Notes: generated by a model not told the origin, from the sequence alone. A DNA stretch of 21,101 bases from DASQFQ01 sp038327685 (GCA_038327685.1 JBBQLH010000073.1:1-21101), one strand, 5' to 3'; shown: positions 1 through 7,181, counted from the first letter of the stretch. Numbers and translations: made by a program.

Positions 1-309
1 TCGATCTTCATGGGCGACACCGGCTCGCTGGGCCTGGGGGGCGCGATCGCGGGGTTGGCGGTGATGACCAAGACCGAGGTGCTGCTCGTGATCCTCGGCG
101 GCATCTTCGTGATCGAGGCGCTGTCCGTCCTGATCCAGGTCGCGTCGTTCCAGGCCTTCCGCAAGCGGGTGTTCCTGATGGCGCCGATCCACCACCACTT
201 CGAGCTGCGCGCGTGGTCGGAGACGAAGATCATCCTGCGCTTCTGGATCGTGGCCTCGGTCTGCAGCGCGATCGGCTTCACGCTGTACCAGCAGTCGCTG
301 ACGGGCTGA
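1..309 (+). CDS. mraY: Phospho-N-acetylmuramoyl-pentapeptide-transferase MraY, C-terminal part (5' end outside window)
   Basis: MraY is the integral membrane enzyme that moves phospho-MurNAc-pentapeptide from UDP onto undecaprenyl phosphate, making lipid I. Only about the last 102 residues are present; the frame is open from base 1 and ends at TGA 307-309. Visible family marks are the FMGDTGSLGLGG stretch with its conserved Asp, the MAPIHHHFE motif near the active site, and two hydrophobic segments, the last just before the C-terminus (LRFWIVASVCSAIGF). The neighbours murD, ftsW and murG confirm the dcw cluster context. The stop codon overlaps the start of a long nested inverted repeat (308-447). 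The identity is very secure; the N-terminal two thirds and the start cannot be seen. Confidence 0.97.
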   Translation, partial: SIFMGDTGSLGLGGAIAGLAVMTKTEVLLVILGGIFVIEALSVLIQVASFQAFRKRVFLMAPIHHHFELRAWSETKIILRFWIVASVCSAIGFTLYQQSLTG

Positions 310-447
310 ACGTCAACACCGCTGGGTAGGGAAGCGAGGGAGCGAGACCGCATCCGCCAACCGGCATTTCGTTCGACGCCGCCCAGATCCGGGCTCGAAT
401 CGAACGAAATGCCGGCTCCTCCGGACCACCTCCCGCCGTTGACGTTC
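308..447. repeat. Nested inverted repeat (about 140 bases) between mraY and the ATL gene
   Basis: The outer arms GAACGTCAAC (308-317) and GTTGACGTTC (438-447) are perfect 10-base inverted repeats. The inner arms CCGGCATTTCGTTCGA (361-376) and TCGAACGAAATGCCGG (400-415) are perfect 16-base inverted repeats around a 23-base loop. The DNA between outer and inner arms is not complementary and differs in length (43 versus 22 bases). The outer left arm begins inside the mraY stop codon. No run of T follows, so this is not a typical intrinsic terminator. It could be a dispersed palindromic element, two related units in inverted orientation, or a structured RNA that limits read-through or protects the mraY mRNA end. 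The repeat is directly seen; its role is unknown. Confidence 0.85.
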
Positions 448-578
448 GCCGGCCCCGCCGCAAACGGTGTCGCACCCGCCACCTTCGCCACAGCGCCGCT
501 CCAACTTCGTCATAAAACACCCGCACAGGGCCATTTCCAGTCCTCCACGCCATAGCGTCGGCGGCCGTGAAACCGACT
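448..578 (+). promoter_or_regulatory. Remainder of the mraY-ATL intergenic gap; possible promoter, not resolved
   Basis: This stretch separates the nested repeat from the Shine-Dalgarno sequence of the ATL gene. It is locally less GC-rich around 505-520 (a CATAAA at 511-516 is the only -10-like hexamer). I cannot pair that hexamer with a convincing -35 box. A promoter for the ATL gene here is plausible because the repeat may interrupt transcription from mraY, but no single site is well supported. Confidence 0.25.
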
Positions 579-591
579 GGAGGAGAACCTC

Positions 592-966
592 ATGGACCCC
601 GAGCGTCTCGACGCGATCGTCGCTGCCATTCCGCCCGGCCGCTGGATGAGCTACGGAGACGCGGCTCACGCCGCGGGCGGCACCGACCAGCATGCCCGTG
701 CGCTCAACCAGCGCTTCGTCCGCTCGGCGACGCCGGGGGCGCACCGCGTGCTCAAAGGCGACGGCACGGTGGGAGGGACCGCGCTCGGAGACCCGGGGGA
801 GGTGCGCCGCCGCCTCGAGTCCGAGGGCCTCGAGTTCACAGGTGGCCGCGCCGATCCGGAGGCACGCCTGCGCCCGGCGCCGGCCGTGGAGCCCGACGCC
901 GCGCCTGCTCGGCCGTCGCGGCGCAAGGCCGCGGCCAAGAAGGCCGCGCCGTCTGTGGCCGCCTGA
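592..966 (+). CDS. Alkyltransferase-like (ATL) DNA-binding protein, MGMT fold without active-site Cys
   Basis: This 124-residue protein matches the DNA-binding domain of O6-alkylguanine alkyltransferases. Visible marks are IPPGRWMSYGDAA (residues 13-25, with the Tyr that helps flip the base), ARALNQ (36-41, carrying the Arg finger) and GAHRV (49-53) in place of PCHRV. Ala replaces the methyl-accepting Cys, so it cannot be a suicide alkyltransferase. ATL proteins bind alkylated guanine and hand it to nucleotide excision repair, which is the likely role. The last 35 or so residues are Ala/Pro/Lys/Arg-rich (RRKAAAKKAAP), like a histone H1-type tail, and may add nonspecific DNA binding. The start is well supported by GGAGGAG at 579-585, six bases before ATG. 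It sits between mraY and murD, an unusual place for a repair gene, 35 bases before murD. Confidence 0.85.
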   Translation: MDPERLDAIVAAIPPGRWMSYGDAAHAAGGTDQHARALNQRFVRSATPGAHRVLKGDGTVGGTALGDPGEVRRRLESEGLEFTGGRADPEARLRPAPAVEPDAAPARPSRRKAAAKKAAPSVAA

Positions 967-1001
967 TCTGGAACGACCTCTCGCTCCGACACAATGGCCG
1001 C

Positions 1002-2357
1002 GTGCTCCCGCGACCACCGCTCCCACCCGCTCCGTACCTGGTCGTGGGGCTCGCTCGCTCCGGTATCGCGATGGCGCTCGCGCTGCGCGGCCGGGGCGCG
1101 GCGGTCGTCGGCTGTGACGCCGGGCCGGTGTCGCCCGAGCGCCGCGCCGAGCTCGAGGCGGCGGGCGTCGCGGTCCACGCCGGGACGTCAGGGGTCGAGC
1201 TGCTCGCGGCGGCCGGCAGCGTGATCAAGAGCCCCGGCGTGCCGGCGCAGGCGCTGGTCGTCGTCGCGGCGCGCGAGGCCGGGATCGGCGTGGTCGGCGA
1301 GCTCGAGGTCGGCTGGCGGCTCGTGCCCAACGACTTGATCGCCGTGACCGGCTCCAACGGCAAGACCACCACGGTCGAGCTGATCGGGCACCTGCACCGC
1401 GCCGCCGGCCTCGGCGCCGAGGTCGTCGGCAACGTCGGGACCGCGCTGTCCACGCTCGCCGACGGCGGGCTTCCCGGCACGACCACGATCGTGTGCGAGG
1501 CGTCGTCCTTCCAGCTCGAGGACACCGAGCGCTTCGCGCCCGACGCGGGGGTCCTGCTCAACCTCGCCGAGGACCATCTCGACCGCCACGGCACGTTCGA
1601 CGCCTACCGCGCCGCCAAGCTCGAGGTCTTCGCACGCCAGCCCGCCGGCACCGTGGCCGTCGCGCCCGAGGAGCTCGCCGCGGACGGGTTGCCCGGCGAC
1701 GCCGAGCGCGTCTGGTTCGGCAGCGGCGCGCAGGCCCGGCTCGCCGCGCGCGACGGCGCGCTGTGGTGGGAGGGCGAGCGCCTCATGGGCGTCGAGGAGG
1801 TCCGGCTGCGCGGTGCGCACAACCGCCTCAACGCGATGGCGGCGGCAGCGGTCACACTCGCCCGCGGGATGGCGCCCGCGGCGGTCCGCGAAGGGCTCGC
1901 GAGCTTCGCCGGCGTCGCACACCGGCTCGAGGAGATCGCGACGCTCGACGGAGTGCTCTACGTCAACGACTCGAAAGCCACGAACGTCGCCTCGGCGGTC
2001 GCCGGGCTCGAGTCCTTCGCCGGCGGCGTGCACGTGATCCTGGGCGGGCGCGGCAAGGGCGGGGACTACGCGCCGCTCGCCGCGCCGGTGGCCGAGCGCG
2101 CCCGCGCGGCCTACCTGATCGGCGAGACGGCGCCCGAGCTGGCGGCGGCGCTCGCGTCGACCGGCGTGCCGCTCCACGCGAGCGGCGACCTCGAGCGCGC
2201 GCTGGCCGCGGCGCGCGCGGCGGCCCGGCCCGGCGAGGTCGTTCTGCTCTCGCCGGCGAGCGCGTCGTTCGACCAGTACGCCGACTACGAGGCGCGTGGC
2301 GAGCATTTCCGCACGCTCGTGGAGGGTGCCGGGGAGGGGCGTCGAAGACACGCCTAA
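1002..2357 (+). CDS. murD: UDP-N-acetylmuramoylalanine--D-glutamate ligase MurD
   Basis: MurD is the cytoplasmic ligase that adds D-Glu to UDP-MurNAc-L-Ala using ATP. The protein is about 451 residues, normal for the family. An N-terminal nucleotide-binding fold (YLVVGLARSGIA) is followed by the ATP-binding loop GSNGKTTT at residues 117-124, the central-domain ASSFQLE and the C-terminal-domain YVNDSKATN. The end carries LLSPASASFDQYADYEARGEHF, typical of MurD. The chosen start is GTG 1002, about ten residues before the Rossmann strand. The frame is open further upstream but overlaps the ATL gene and lacks homology. No clear Shine-Dalgarno precedes it, so translation may depend on the upstream gene. 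Its TAA overlaps the ftsW ATG by one base (TAATG), indicating coupled translation. Confidence 0.96.
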   Translation: MLPRPPLPPAPYLVVGLARSGIAMALALRGRGAAVVGCDAGPVSPERRAELEAAGVAVHAGTSGVELLAAAGSVIKSPGVPAQALVVVAAREAGIGVVGELEVGWRLVPNDLIAVTGSNGKTTTVELIGHLHRAAGLGAEVVGNVGTALSTLADGGLPGTTTIVCEASSFQLEDTERFAPDAGVLLNLAEDHLDRHGTFDAYRAAKLEVFARQPAGTVAVAPEELAADGLPGDAERVWFGSGAQARLAARDGALWWEGERLMGVEEVRLRGAHNRLNAMAAAAVTLARGMAPAAVREGLASFAGVAHRLEEIATLDGVLYVNDSKATNVASAVAGLESFAGGVHVILGGRGKGGDYAPLAAPVAERARAAYLIGETAPELAAALASTGVPLHASGDLERALAAARAAARPGEVVLLSPASASFDQYADYEARGEHFRTLVEGAGEGRRRHA

Positions 2358-3598
2358 TGCCCAGGCGCAAGCAGCAGCAGCCGCTCGAGCACCGGCTGCT
2401 GCTCACCGCAACGCTCTGCCTGCTCGCGGGCGGTGCGGTGATGGTCTACTCGGCCTCGAGCGCGCGGACGCTGCTGCAGGGCGACGGCGACGGCACCGCC
2501 TACCTCGTCAAGTACCTCATCTACGGCGCCGTCGGGCTCGTGCTGATGCAGCTGATCGCGCGCCAGGGCCTCGCCTCGGTGCGGCGCTACACGCCCTACC
2601 TGCTGCTGATCGGGTTCGTCCTGCTCCTGCTCGTCCTGGTGCCGGGCTTCGGCGTGAAGATCAACGGCGCCCGCCGCTGGCTGGGAGCGGGCCCGCTGCA
2701 GTTCCAGCCGGCGGAGATCATGAAGCTAGCGCTCGTCCTGCACGCCGCGGCGGTGATCTCCGCGCGGCCGAAGATCGCCCTCAGCCTGCGCACCGCCGCC
2801 GGGCCGATCCTGGGGGTGGGGGCCGCCGCCGTCCTGCTGGTCGCGGTGCAGCCCGACCTCGGCACCGCGCTCGTCATCTGCTTCACGCTCGCCGCGATGC
2901 TCGTCGCGGCGGGGCTGCCGCTGCGCCAGCTCGGGCTGATCGCGGGCATCGGCGTCTTCCTCGTGCTCGTCTTCGCGATCCTCGAGCCCTACCGGCGCGC
3001 GCGGCTGACCGCGTTCCTGAACCCGTGGGCGGACGCGGGCGGCAGCGGCTTTCAGTCCGTGCAGGGCCAGATCGCGCTCGGCTCGGGCGGCTTCTTCGGG
3101 CTCGGGCCGGGGCAGTCCGTGCAGAAGATCTTCTACCTGCCCGAGGCCCACACGGACTTCATCCTCGCCGTCATCGGCGAGGAGCTCGGCGTGGCCGGGA
3201 TCTGCGTCCTGCTGTCGCTCTACGGCATGATCGGGTACGCGGGGCTGCGGACCGCGAGGGCTGCCAAGGGCGCCTACGCCAAGCTGCTCGCCGCCGGTCT
3301 CACGAGCCTGATCCTGTGCCAAGCGCTGCTCAACATCTACACCGTCCTCGGCCTCGCGCCCCTCACCGGCGTCCCGCTGCCGTTCATCTCCTCGGGCTCG
3401 ACGTCGCTGATCGTGCTGCTGTGTGCGATGGGACTGCTGCTCAATGTCGCCCAGGGCGGCACGGTGCCGCTGCGCGCCGTGAGGCCGTCGCGTGACGGCG
3501 ACGAGCGCGGGCGCGCCGCCGACGATCGTGATCGCCGCCGGCGGGACAGCGGGCCACGTCGTTCCGGCGCTGGCCATCGCCGCCGCGCTGCAGGCTGA
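2357..3598 (+). CDS. ftsW: SEDS-family peptidoglycan glycosyltransferase FtsW
   Basis: FtsW is the polytopic SEDS glycosyltransferase that polymerises lipid II at the division septum with its partner class B PBP. At 413 residues it shows about ten hydrophobic segments and the SEDS marks NGARRWLGAGPLQFQPAE, QPDLGTALV, FQSVQGQIALGSGGFFG, PEAHTDFILAVIGEELG and LPFISSGSTS. ATG 2357 overlaps the murD stop. RodA is the main alternative, but the place between murD and murG argues for FtsW. After the last membrane segment the frame runs about 107 bases into murG in another frame, giving a tail of some 35 Arg/Asp-rich residues that has no family counterpart I recognise. That tail is either a real cytoplasmic extension or the result of a lost stop codon or a base error near 3480. 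Confidence 0.95.
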   Translation: MPRRKQQQPLEHRLLLTATLCLLAGGAVMVYSASSARTLLQGDGDGTAYLVKYLIYGAVGLVLMQLIARQGLASVRRYTPYLLLIGFVLLLLVLVPGFGVKINGARRWLGAGPLQFQPAEIMKLALVLHAAAVISARPKIALSLRTAAGPILGVGAAAVLLVAVQPDLGTALVICFTLAAMLVAAGLPLRQLGLIAGIGVFLVLVFAILEPYRRARLTAFLNPWADAGGSGFQSVQGQIALGSGGFFGLGPGQSVQKIFYLPEAHTDFILAVIGEELGVAGICVLLSLYGMIGYAGLRTARAAKGAYAKLLAAGLTSLILCQALLNIYTVLGLAPLTGVPLPFISSGSTSLIVLLCAMGLLLNVAQGGTVPLRAVRPSRDGDERGRAADDRDRRRRDSGPRRSGAGHRRRAAG

Positions 3599-4568
3599 GG
3601 GCGCGCGGGTCGTCTTCGCCGGCGGCGAGCGCGCCGAGGCGCAGCTCGTGCCGGCCGCGGGCTACGAGCTCGAGCCGCTGCGCGTCGAGGGCATCTCGCG
3701 CTCGAATCCGCTCAAGGCCGCCCGCGCGGTCGTGCGCGCGGCCGGCGCGGTCGGCGCCGCGCGGCGCATCCTCGCCCGCCACGACGCCGCCGCCGTGCTC
3801 GGCGGCGGTGGCTACGTCGCCGGGCCGGTCGGCCTCGCCGCGCTCACCCGCAAGCTCCCCGTGGTGCTGACCGAGGCCGACTCGCACCTCGGGCTGACCA
3901 ACCGCCTGCTCGCCCCGCGCGCCCGCCGCGTCTGCCTTGCCTTCCCGATCGCGGGGCGCGAGGGCGAGCGTTACCTCGTCACGGGCCGCCCGGTGCCGCC
4001 GACGATCGACGACCGCGAGGGCGCGCGGGCGGCGTTCGGGATCCCGCCGGAGGCGACGTGCGTGCTGATCTTCGGCGGGTCGCTGGGCGCGCGCTCGATC
4101 AACCTCGCCGCCGTCGAGGCGTTCGCCACTGCCCCATACCACGTGCTGCACGTGCCCGGCGCGCGCGACTTCGCCGCGCTGCGCGCCCCGGGCCCGCACT
4201 ACGTGTTGCGCGAGTACGTCGAGCCGTTCGGGTCGGCGCTCGCCGCCGCCGACCTCGCCGTCGCGCGGGCGGGCGGCTCGGTGTTCGAGCTCGCCCAGTA
4301 CGGGCTGCCGGCCGTGCTCATCCCGTATCCGCACGCCTCCGCCGACCACCAGACCGCCAACGCGCGCTGGATGGCGGAGGCCGGCGCCGCCACCATCGTG
4401 CGCGACGACGAGCTGACCCCGCAGCGGCTGCGCGCGGAGGTCGACGGGCTGCTCGCCGACCCCGATCGCCTGCATGCGATGGCGGCGGCATCACGCGCGC
4501 TCGCCCGCCCGGACGCCGCCCGGGTCGTGGCGCACGAGGTGCTCGCGGCCGCCCGCGAGCACCGCTAG
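3492..4568 (+). CDS. murG: UDP-GlcNAc:lipid I N-acetylglucosaminyltransferase MurG
   Basis: MurG is the peripheral membrane GT28 enzyme that adds GlcNAc to lipid I to form lipid II. The 358-residue protein has the N-terminal glycine-rich loop AAGGTAGHVVPAL (residues 15-27), GGGGYVAGPVGLAA, a second loop IFGGSLGARSIN, and the UDP-GlcNAc site ARAGGSVFELAQYGLPAVLIPYPHASADHQTANA (34 residues, here only described as the usual GT28 signature). The usual HEQN-x-x-x-GLTNR stretch reads TEADSHLGLTNR, so the His-Glu-Gln-Asn part is changed while GLTNR is kept. The start is GTG 3492; the first conserved residues begin only ten codons later, so the overlap of at least 70 bases with ftsW cannot be avoided by choosing a later start. 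It is the last dcw gene before the dihydroxyacetone module. Confidence 0.95.
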   Translation: MTATSAGAPPTIVIAAGGTAGHVVPALAIAAALQAEGARVVFAGGERAEAQLVPAAGYELEPLRVEGISRSNPLKAARAVVRAAGAVGAARRILARHDAAAVLGGGGYVAGPVGLAALTRKLPVVLTEADSHLGLTNRLLAPRARRVCLAFPIAGREGERYLVTGRPVPPTIDDREGARAAFGIPPEATCVLIFGGSLGARSINLAAVEAFATAPYHVLHVPGARDFAALRAPGPHYVLREYVEPFGSALAAADLAVARAGGSVFELAQYGLPAVLIPYPHASADHQTANARWMAEAGAATIVRDDELTPQRLRAEVDGLLADPDRLHAMAAASRALARPDAARVVAHEVLAAAREHR

Positions 4569-4600
4569 CCGCCGCTCCCGGCACCGCTCACCGGAATCGC

Positions 4601-4629
4601 TTGACTTGCTCCAAGGAGGGGAGTACGTT
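4601..4629 (+). promoter_or_regulatory. Probable promoter of the channel-dhaKL-ptsI operon
   Basis: TTGACT (4601-4606) and TACGTT (4624-4629) form -35 and -10 boxes with a 17-base spacer. The predicted start of transcription falls near 4636, just before the palindrome at 4638-4656. The leader would be about 54 bases and carries the strong Shine-Dalgarno of the channel gene. It is placed right after murG, so the module does not depend on read-through from the dcw genes. Confidence 0.6.
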
Positions 4630-4637
4630 GCAAACTG

Positions 4638-4656
4638 AATTCGACATTGTCGAATT
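4638..4656. promoter_or_regulatory. Operator palindrome, probable IclR-regulator site 1
   Basis: AATTCGACATTGTCGAATT is a perfect 9-1-9 palindrome lying at about +2 to +20 of the predicted promoter. A near copy (ATTCGACAATGCCGAAT, 9506-9522) lies at the iclR/dhaM divergent start. Sharing of the motif by the two control regions of one module, and by nothing else I noticed in the window, points to the IclR-family protein encoded at 9514-10317. The position downstream of the start of transcription fits repression. Confidence 0.7.
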
Positions 4657-4689
4657 GCAATCGACCCCAGTGCTTCCAGAGGAGGAAGA

Positions 4690-5484
4690 GTGGAGACCTA
4701 CTCTCTCGGTCAGCGTGCGCTGGCCGAGACCCTTGGCACCGCCCTGCTGGTGCTCGTCGGACCCGGCTCGGTCGTCGCGACGCTGGTGCTCGCGGGCGAC
4801 AGCACGCCGGCCATCGCAGGCTCGGACCTGCTCGGCATCTCGTTCGCGTTCGGCTTCATCATCACCGCACTCGTCTATGCGCTCGGCAAGGTGTCGGGCT
4901 GCCACATCAACCCGGCCATCACGTTCGCGCTGGCGGCCACGAAGCGCTTCCCGTGGCGCGAGCTACCGACGTACTGGGCGGCGCAGACGCTCGGCGCCGT
5001 GCTCGGCGCGTTCGGCATCTGGGCGCTGTTCGCCAAGAGCGGCATCGACCTCGGGATGGGGCAGACGTCCTTCAACGAGGACACGACCACCTGGGCCTCG
5101 GCCATCTTCGCCGAGGGCATCGGCACCTTCATGCTGATGCTGGCGGTCATCGGGATCGTCGACGCGCGCTCGCCCGCCGAGTTCGCAGGGCTCGTGATCG
5201 GCGGCGTCGTGGTCGCGATCATCATGGTCGTCGGGCCTGTCACCGGCGCCTCACTCAACCCCGCCCGCGCCTTCGGCCCCGAGCTCGTCTCGGCCATCGG
5301 CGGCGGCGCGACCCACTGGGGTCAGCTCGTCCCCGTCTACATCCTGCCGGGGCTCGTCGGCTCGGGGCTGGCCGTCGTCGTCTATGACGCGCTCGCCACG
5401 CCGCGGCGCATCGAGGCGCCGATCAAGGCCGCCGTCACATCCCCCGATCCCGGTGCCCCGCGCGGCGCCGCGGCCGGCAAATAG
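4690..5484 (+). CDS. MIP-family channel (aquaporin / glycerol facilitator)
   Basis: This 264-residue membrane protein has six hydrophobic segments and the two half-helix boxes NPA at residues 74-76 (CHINPAITFAL) and 190-192 (SLNPARAFGP), with the selectivity-filter Arg at 193. The context, first gene of a dihydroxyacetone kinase operon, suggests uptake of glycerol or dihydroxyacetone by facilitated diffusion. Yet the residue after NPAR is Ala (194), not the Asp usual in GlpF, and position 198 is Glu, so the pore signature is not that of a classic glycerol facilitator. The start is GTG 4690, chosen for the strong GGAGG at 4681-4685; no ATG fits better. A Pro/Ala-rich C-terminal tail follows the last membrane segment. 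Thirteen bases separate it from dhaK. The family is certain, the substrate is inferred. Confidence 0.92.
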   Translation: METYSLGQRALAETLGTALLVLVGPGSVVATLVLAGDSTPAIAGSDLLGISFAFGFIITALVYALGKVSGCHINPAITFALAATKRFPWRELPTYWAAQTLGAVLGAFGIWALFAKSGIDLGMGQTSFNEDTTTWASAIFAEGIGTFMLMLAVIGIVDARSPAEFAGLVIGGVVVAIIMVVGPVTGASLNPARAFGPELVSAIGGGATHWGQLVPVYILPGLVGSGLAVVVYDALATPRRIEAPIKAAVTSPDPGAPRGAAAGK

Positions 5485-5497
5485 GAGAGGATCCCGT

Positions 5498-6520
5498 ATG
5501 GCCACCGCCATTCAGACCATGAGGAAGCTACTCAACGATCCCGAGCAGGCCGGCAAGGAGGCGCTCGCCGGCCTCGCCGCCGCGCACGGCGACATCCTGC
5601 GCTACGACGCCGGCGCGCAGATCGTCGTGCGCGCCGACGCGCCGCGAAAGGGCAAGGTCGCCCTCGTGTCGGGCGGCGGCGCAGGGCACGAGCCGCTGCA
5701 CGGCGGCTTCGTCGGGCTCGGCATGCTCGATGCCGCGTGTCCGGGCGAGATCTTCACCTCGCCGGTGCCCGACCAGATGCTCGCGGCCACGAAGGCCGTC
5801 GACGGCGGCGCGGGCGTCGTGCACCTCGTCAAGAACTACACGGGCGACGTCATGAACTTCAAGCTGGCGGCCGAGGACGCCGCCGACGAGGGGATCGCCG
5901 TCGAGTCCGTGCTGATCGACGACGACGTCGCCGTGCAGGACTCGCTCTACACCGCCGGGCGCCGCGGCGTCGGGGCGACCGTGCTCGCGGAGAAGATCGC
6001 GGGCGCGGCGGCCGAGCGCGGCGACGACGTCGCCGCGGTCGCGGCGATCGCGCGCCGGGTCAACGAGCGTGCGCGCTCGTTCGGCATCGCGCTGTCGTCG
6101 TGCACGCCGCCCTCCGCAGGCAAGCCGATCTTCGACCTCCCGGTCGGGGAGATGGAGGTCGGCGTCGGCATCCACGGCGAGCCCGGGCGGCGCCGCGAGC
6201 CGATCGGCACGGCGCACGAGATCGCCGACCTGATGGTTGAGGCGGTCGTCAGCGACCTCTCCCCGGCGTCCGGCGCGAAGGTGCTGGCGTTCGTCAACGG
6301 GCTGGGTGGCACGCCGCTGCTCGAGCTCTATCTGCTCTACGGGGAGGTCGAGCGGGGGCTGCGCGCCCACGGGCTGGAGCCGGTACGGCGGCTGGTCGGG
6401 CCCTTCATCACGTCGCTGGAGATGGCCGGCGCCTCGCTCACGCTGCTCGAGCTGGACGATGACCTGCTCTCGCTGTGGGATGCTCCCGTCCACACCGCCG
6501 CGCTCCGCTGGGGGGCGTAG
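5498..6520 (+). CDS. dhaK: Dihydroxyacetone kinase subunit DhaK (PTS-dependent, Dha-binding)
   Basis: DhaK binds dihydroxyacetone covalently as a hemiaminal through a His, and holds it for phosphorylation by DhaL. The 340-residue protein has GGGAGHEPLHGGFVG (residues 59-73, with H64 matching the general-base His of the family), VKNYTGDVMNFKLA (111-124) and GVGIHGEPG (222-230), where H226 is the substrate-binding His. ATG 5498 has GGAGAGG at 5484-5490 and gives the usual N-terminus. An ATP-dependent single-chain kinase would carry the DhaL domain fused at the C-terminus; here it is separate and the PTS partners are nearby, so this is the PTS-dependent type. The gene ends four bases before dhaL. 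The product glycerone phosphate would enter glycolysis in the cytoplasm. Confidence 0.96.
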   Translation: MATAIQTMRKLLNDPEQAGKEALAGLAAAHGDILRYDAGAQIVVRADAPRKGKVALVSGGGAGHEPLHGGFVGLGMLDAACPGEIFTSPVPDQMLAATKAVDGGAGVVHLVKNYTGDVMNFKLAAEDAADEGIAVESVLIDDDVAVQDSLYTAGRRGVGATVLAEKIAGAAAERGDDVAAVAAIARRVNERARSFGIALSSCTPPSAGKPIFDLPVGEMEVGVGIHGEPGRRREPIGTAHEIADLMVEAVVSDLSPASGAKVLAFVNGLGGTPLLELYLLYGEVERGLRAHGLEPVRRLVGPFITSLEMAGASLTLLELDDDLLSLWDAPVHTAALRWGA

Positions 6521-6524
6521 GCGG

Positions 6525-7181
6525 ATGGAAACGTCGATCGCCGTGGATCACATGCTGTCCGTCAATGACTGGATGAACCAGGCGGCCGCCGCCATCGAGG
6601 CGGAGGCCGACCACCTGACGCAGCTGGACTCGGCGATCGGCGACGGCGACCACGGCACCAACATGACGCGCGGGATGCGCGGGGTGCTCGCGGCCCTGGC
6701 CGACGGGGATCCCGACGCGCCCCCTGGCAAGCGCCTGATCCTGGCCGGCAAGACGCTCGTCTCGACCGTGGGCGGAGCGAGCGGGCCCCTGTGGGGCTCC
6801 GCGCTCCGTCACGGCGGGCGCGCGCTCGGCGACCGGCCCGAGCTCGACGGCGCCGGGCTCGTCGAGGTGCTGACCGCGGCGCTGGCCGCGGTCCAGGACC
6901 TCGGGGCGGCCGAGCCGGGCGACAAGACGATGGTCGACGCGCTCGGCCCGGCGCTGACCGCGCTCCGCGAACGGCTCGACGCCGGCGACCCGCTCGACGC
7001 CGCGCTGGCCGCGGCGGCCGACGCGGCGCAGGAGGGCGCGCGCGCCACCACGCCGATGCAGGCGCGCAAGGGCCGCGCCTCCTATCTCGGCGAGCGCTCG
7101 GTCGGGCACCAGGATCCGGGCGCGACGTCGACCGCCCTGATCGTCCGGGCGCTCGGCAGCGCCCTCGTCACTACGGGCTGA
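6525..7181 (+). CDS. dhaL: Dihydroxyacetone kinase subunit DhaL (ADP-binding)
   Basis: DhaL carries a tightly bound ADP that is rephosphorylated by DhaM and donates the phosphate to dihydroxyacetone on DhaK. The 218-residue protein shows the Mg-ADP motif D-x4-D-x-D as LDSAIGDGDHGTNM (D35, D40, D42), the STVGGASGPLWGSA loop, and the C-terminal GRASYLGERSVGHQDPGA. ATG 6525 is used; a later ATG at 6552 (MLSVNDWM) would resemble the usual family start more closely and cannot be excluded, but the GGGGGG at 6510-6515 favours the first. Its TGA shares one base with the ptsI ATG (TGATG), showing coupled translation with Enzyme I, as expected if the proteins are made in fixed ratio. Confidence 0.95.
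   Translation: METSIAVDHMLSVNDWMNQAAAAIEAEADHLTQLDSAIGDGDHGTNMTRGMRGVLAALADGDPDAPPGKRLILAGKTLVSTVGGASGPLWGSALRHGGRALGDRPELDGAGLVEVLTAALAAVQDLGAAEPGDKTMVDALGPALTALRERLDAGDPLDAALAAAADAAQEGARATTPMQARKGRASYLGERSVGHQDPGATSTALIVRALGSALVTTG

Noticed and set aside
361..415. 16-base inverted repeat as an intrinsic terminator of mraY
   Set aside because: The loop is 23 bases and no T-tract follows; murD and later dcw genes lie downstream on the same strand.
537..585. CCAGTCCTCC upstream of GACTGGAGGAG, a possible hairpin hiding the ATL Shine-Dalgarno
   Set aside because: Only six base pairs in either register with a long loop; this is weak and could be chance.
4611..5137. AAGGAGGGGAG followed by a TTG at 4628, apparently a good start for another frame
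   Set aside because: The frame runs out of phase into the MIP channel gene, the TTG lies upstream of the predicted transcription start, and the protein has no recognisable domain. The purine run fits the promoter spacer.
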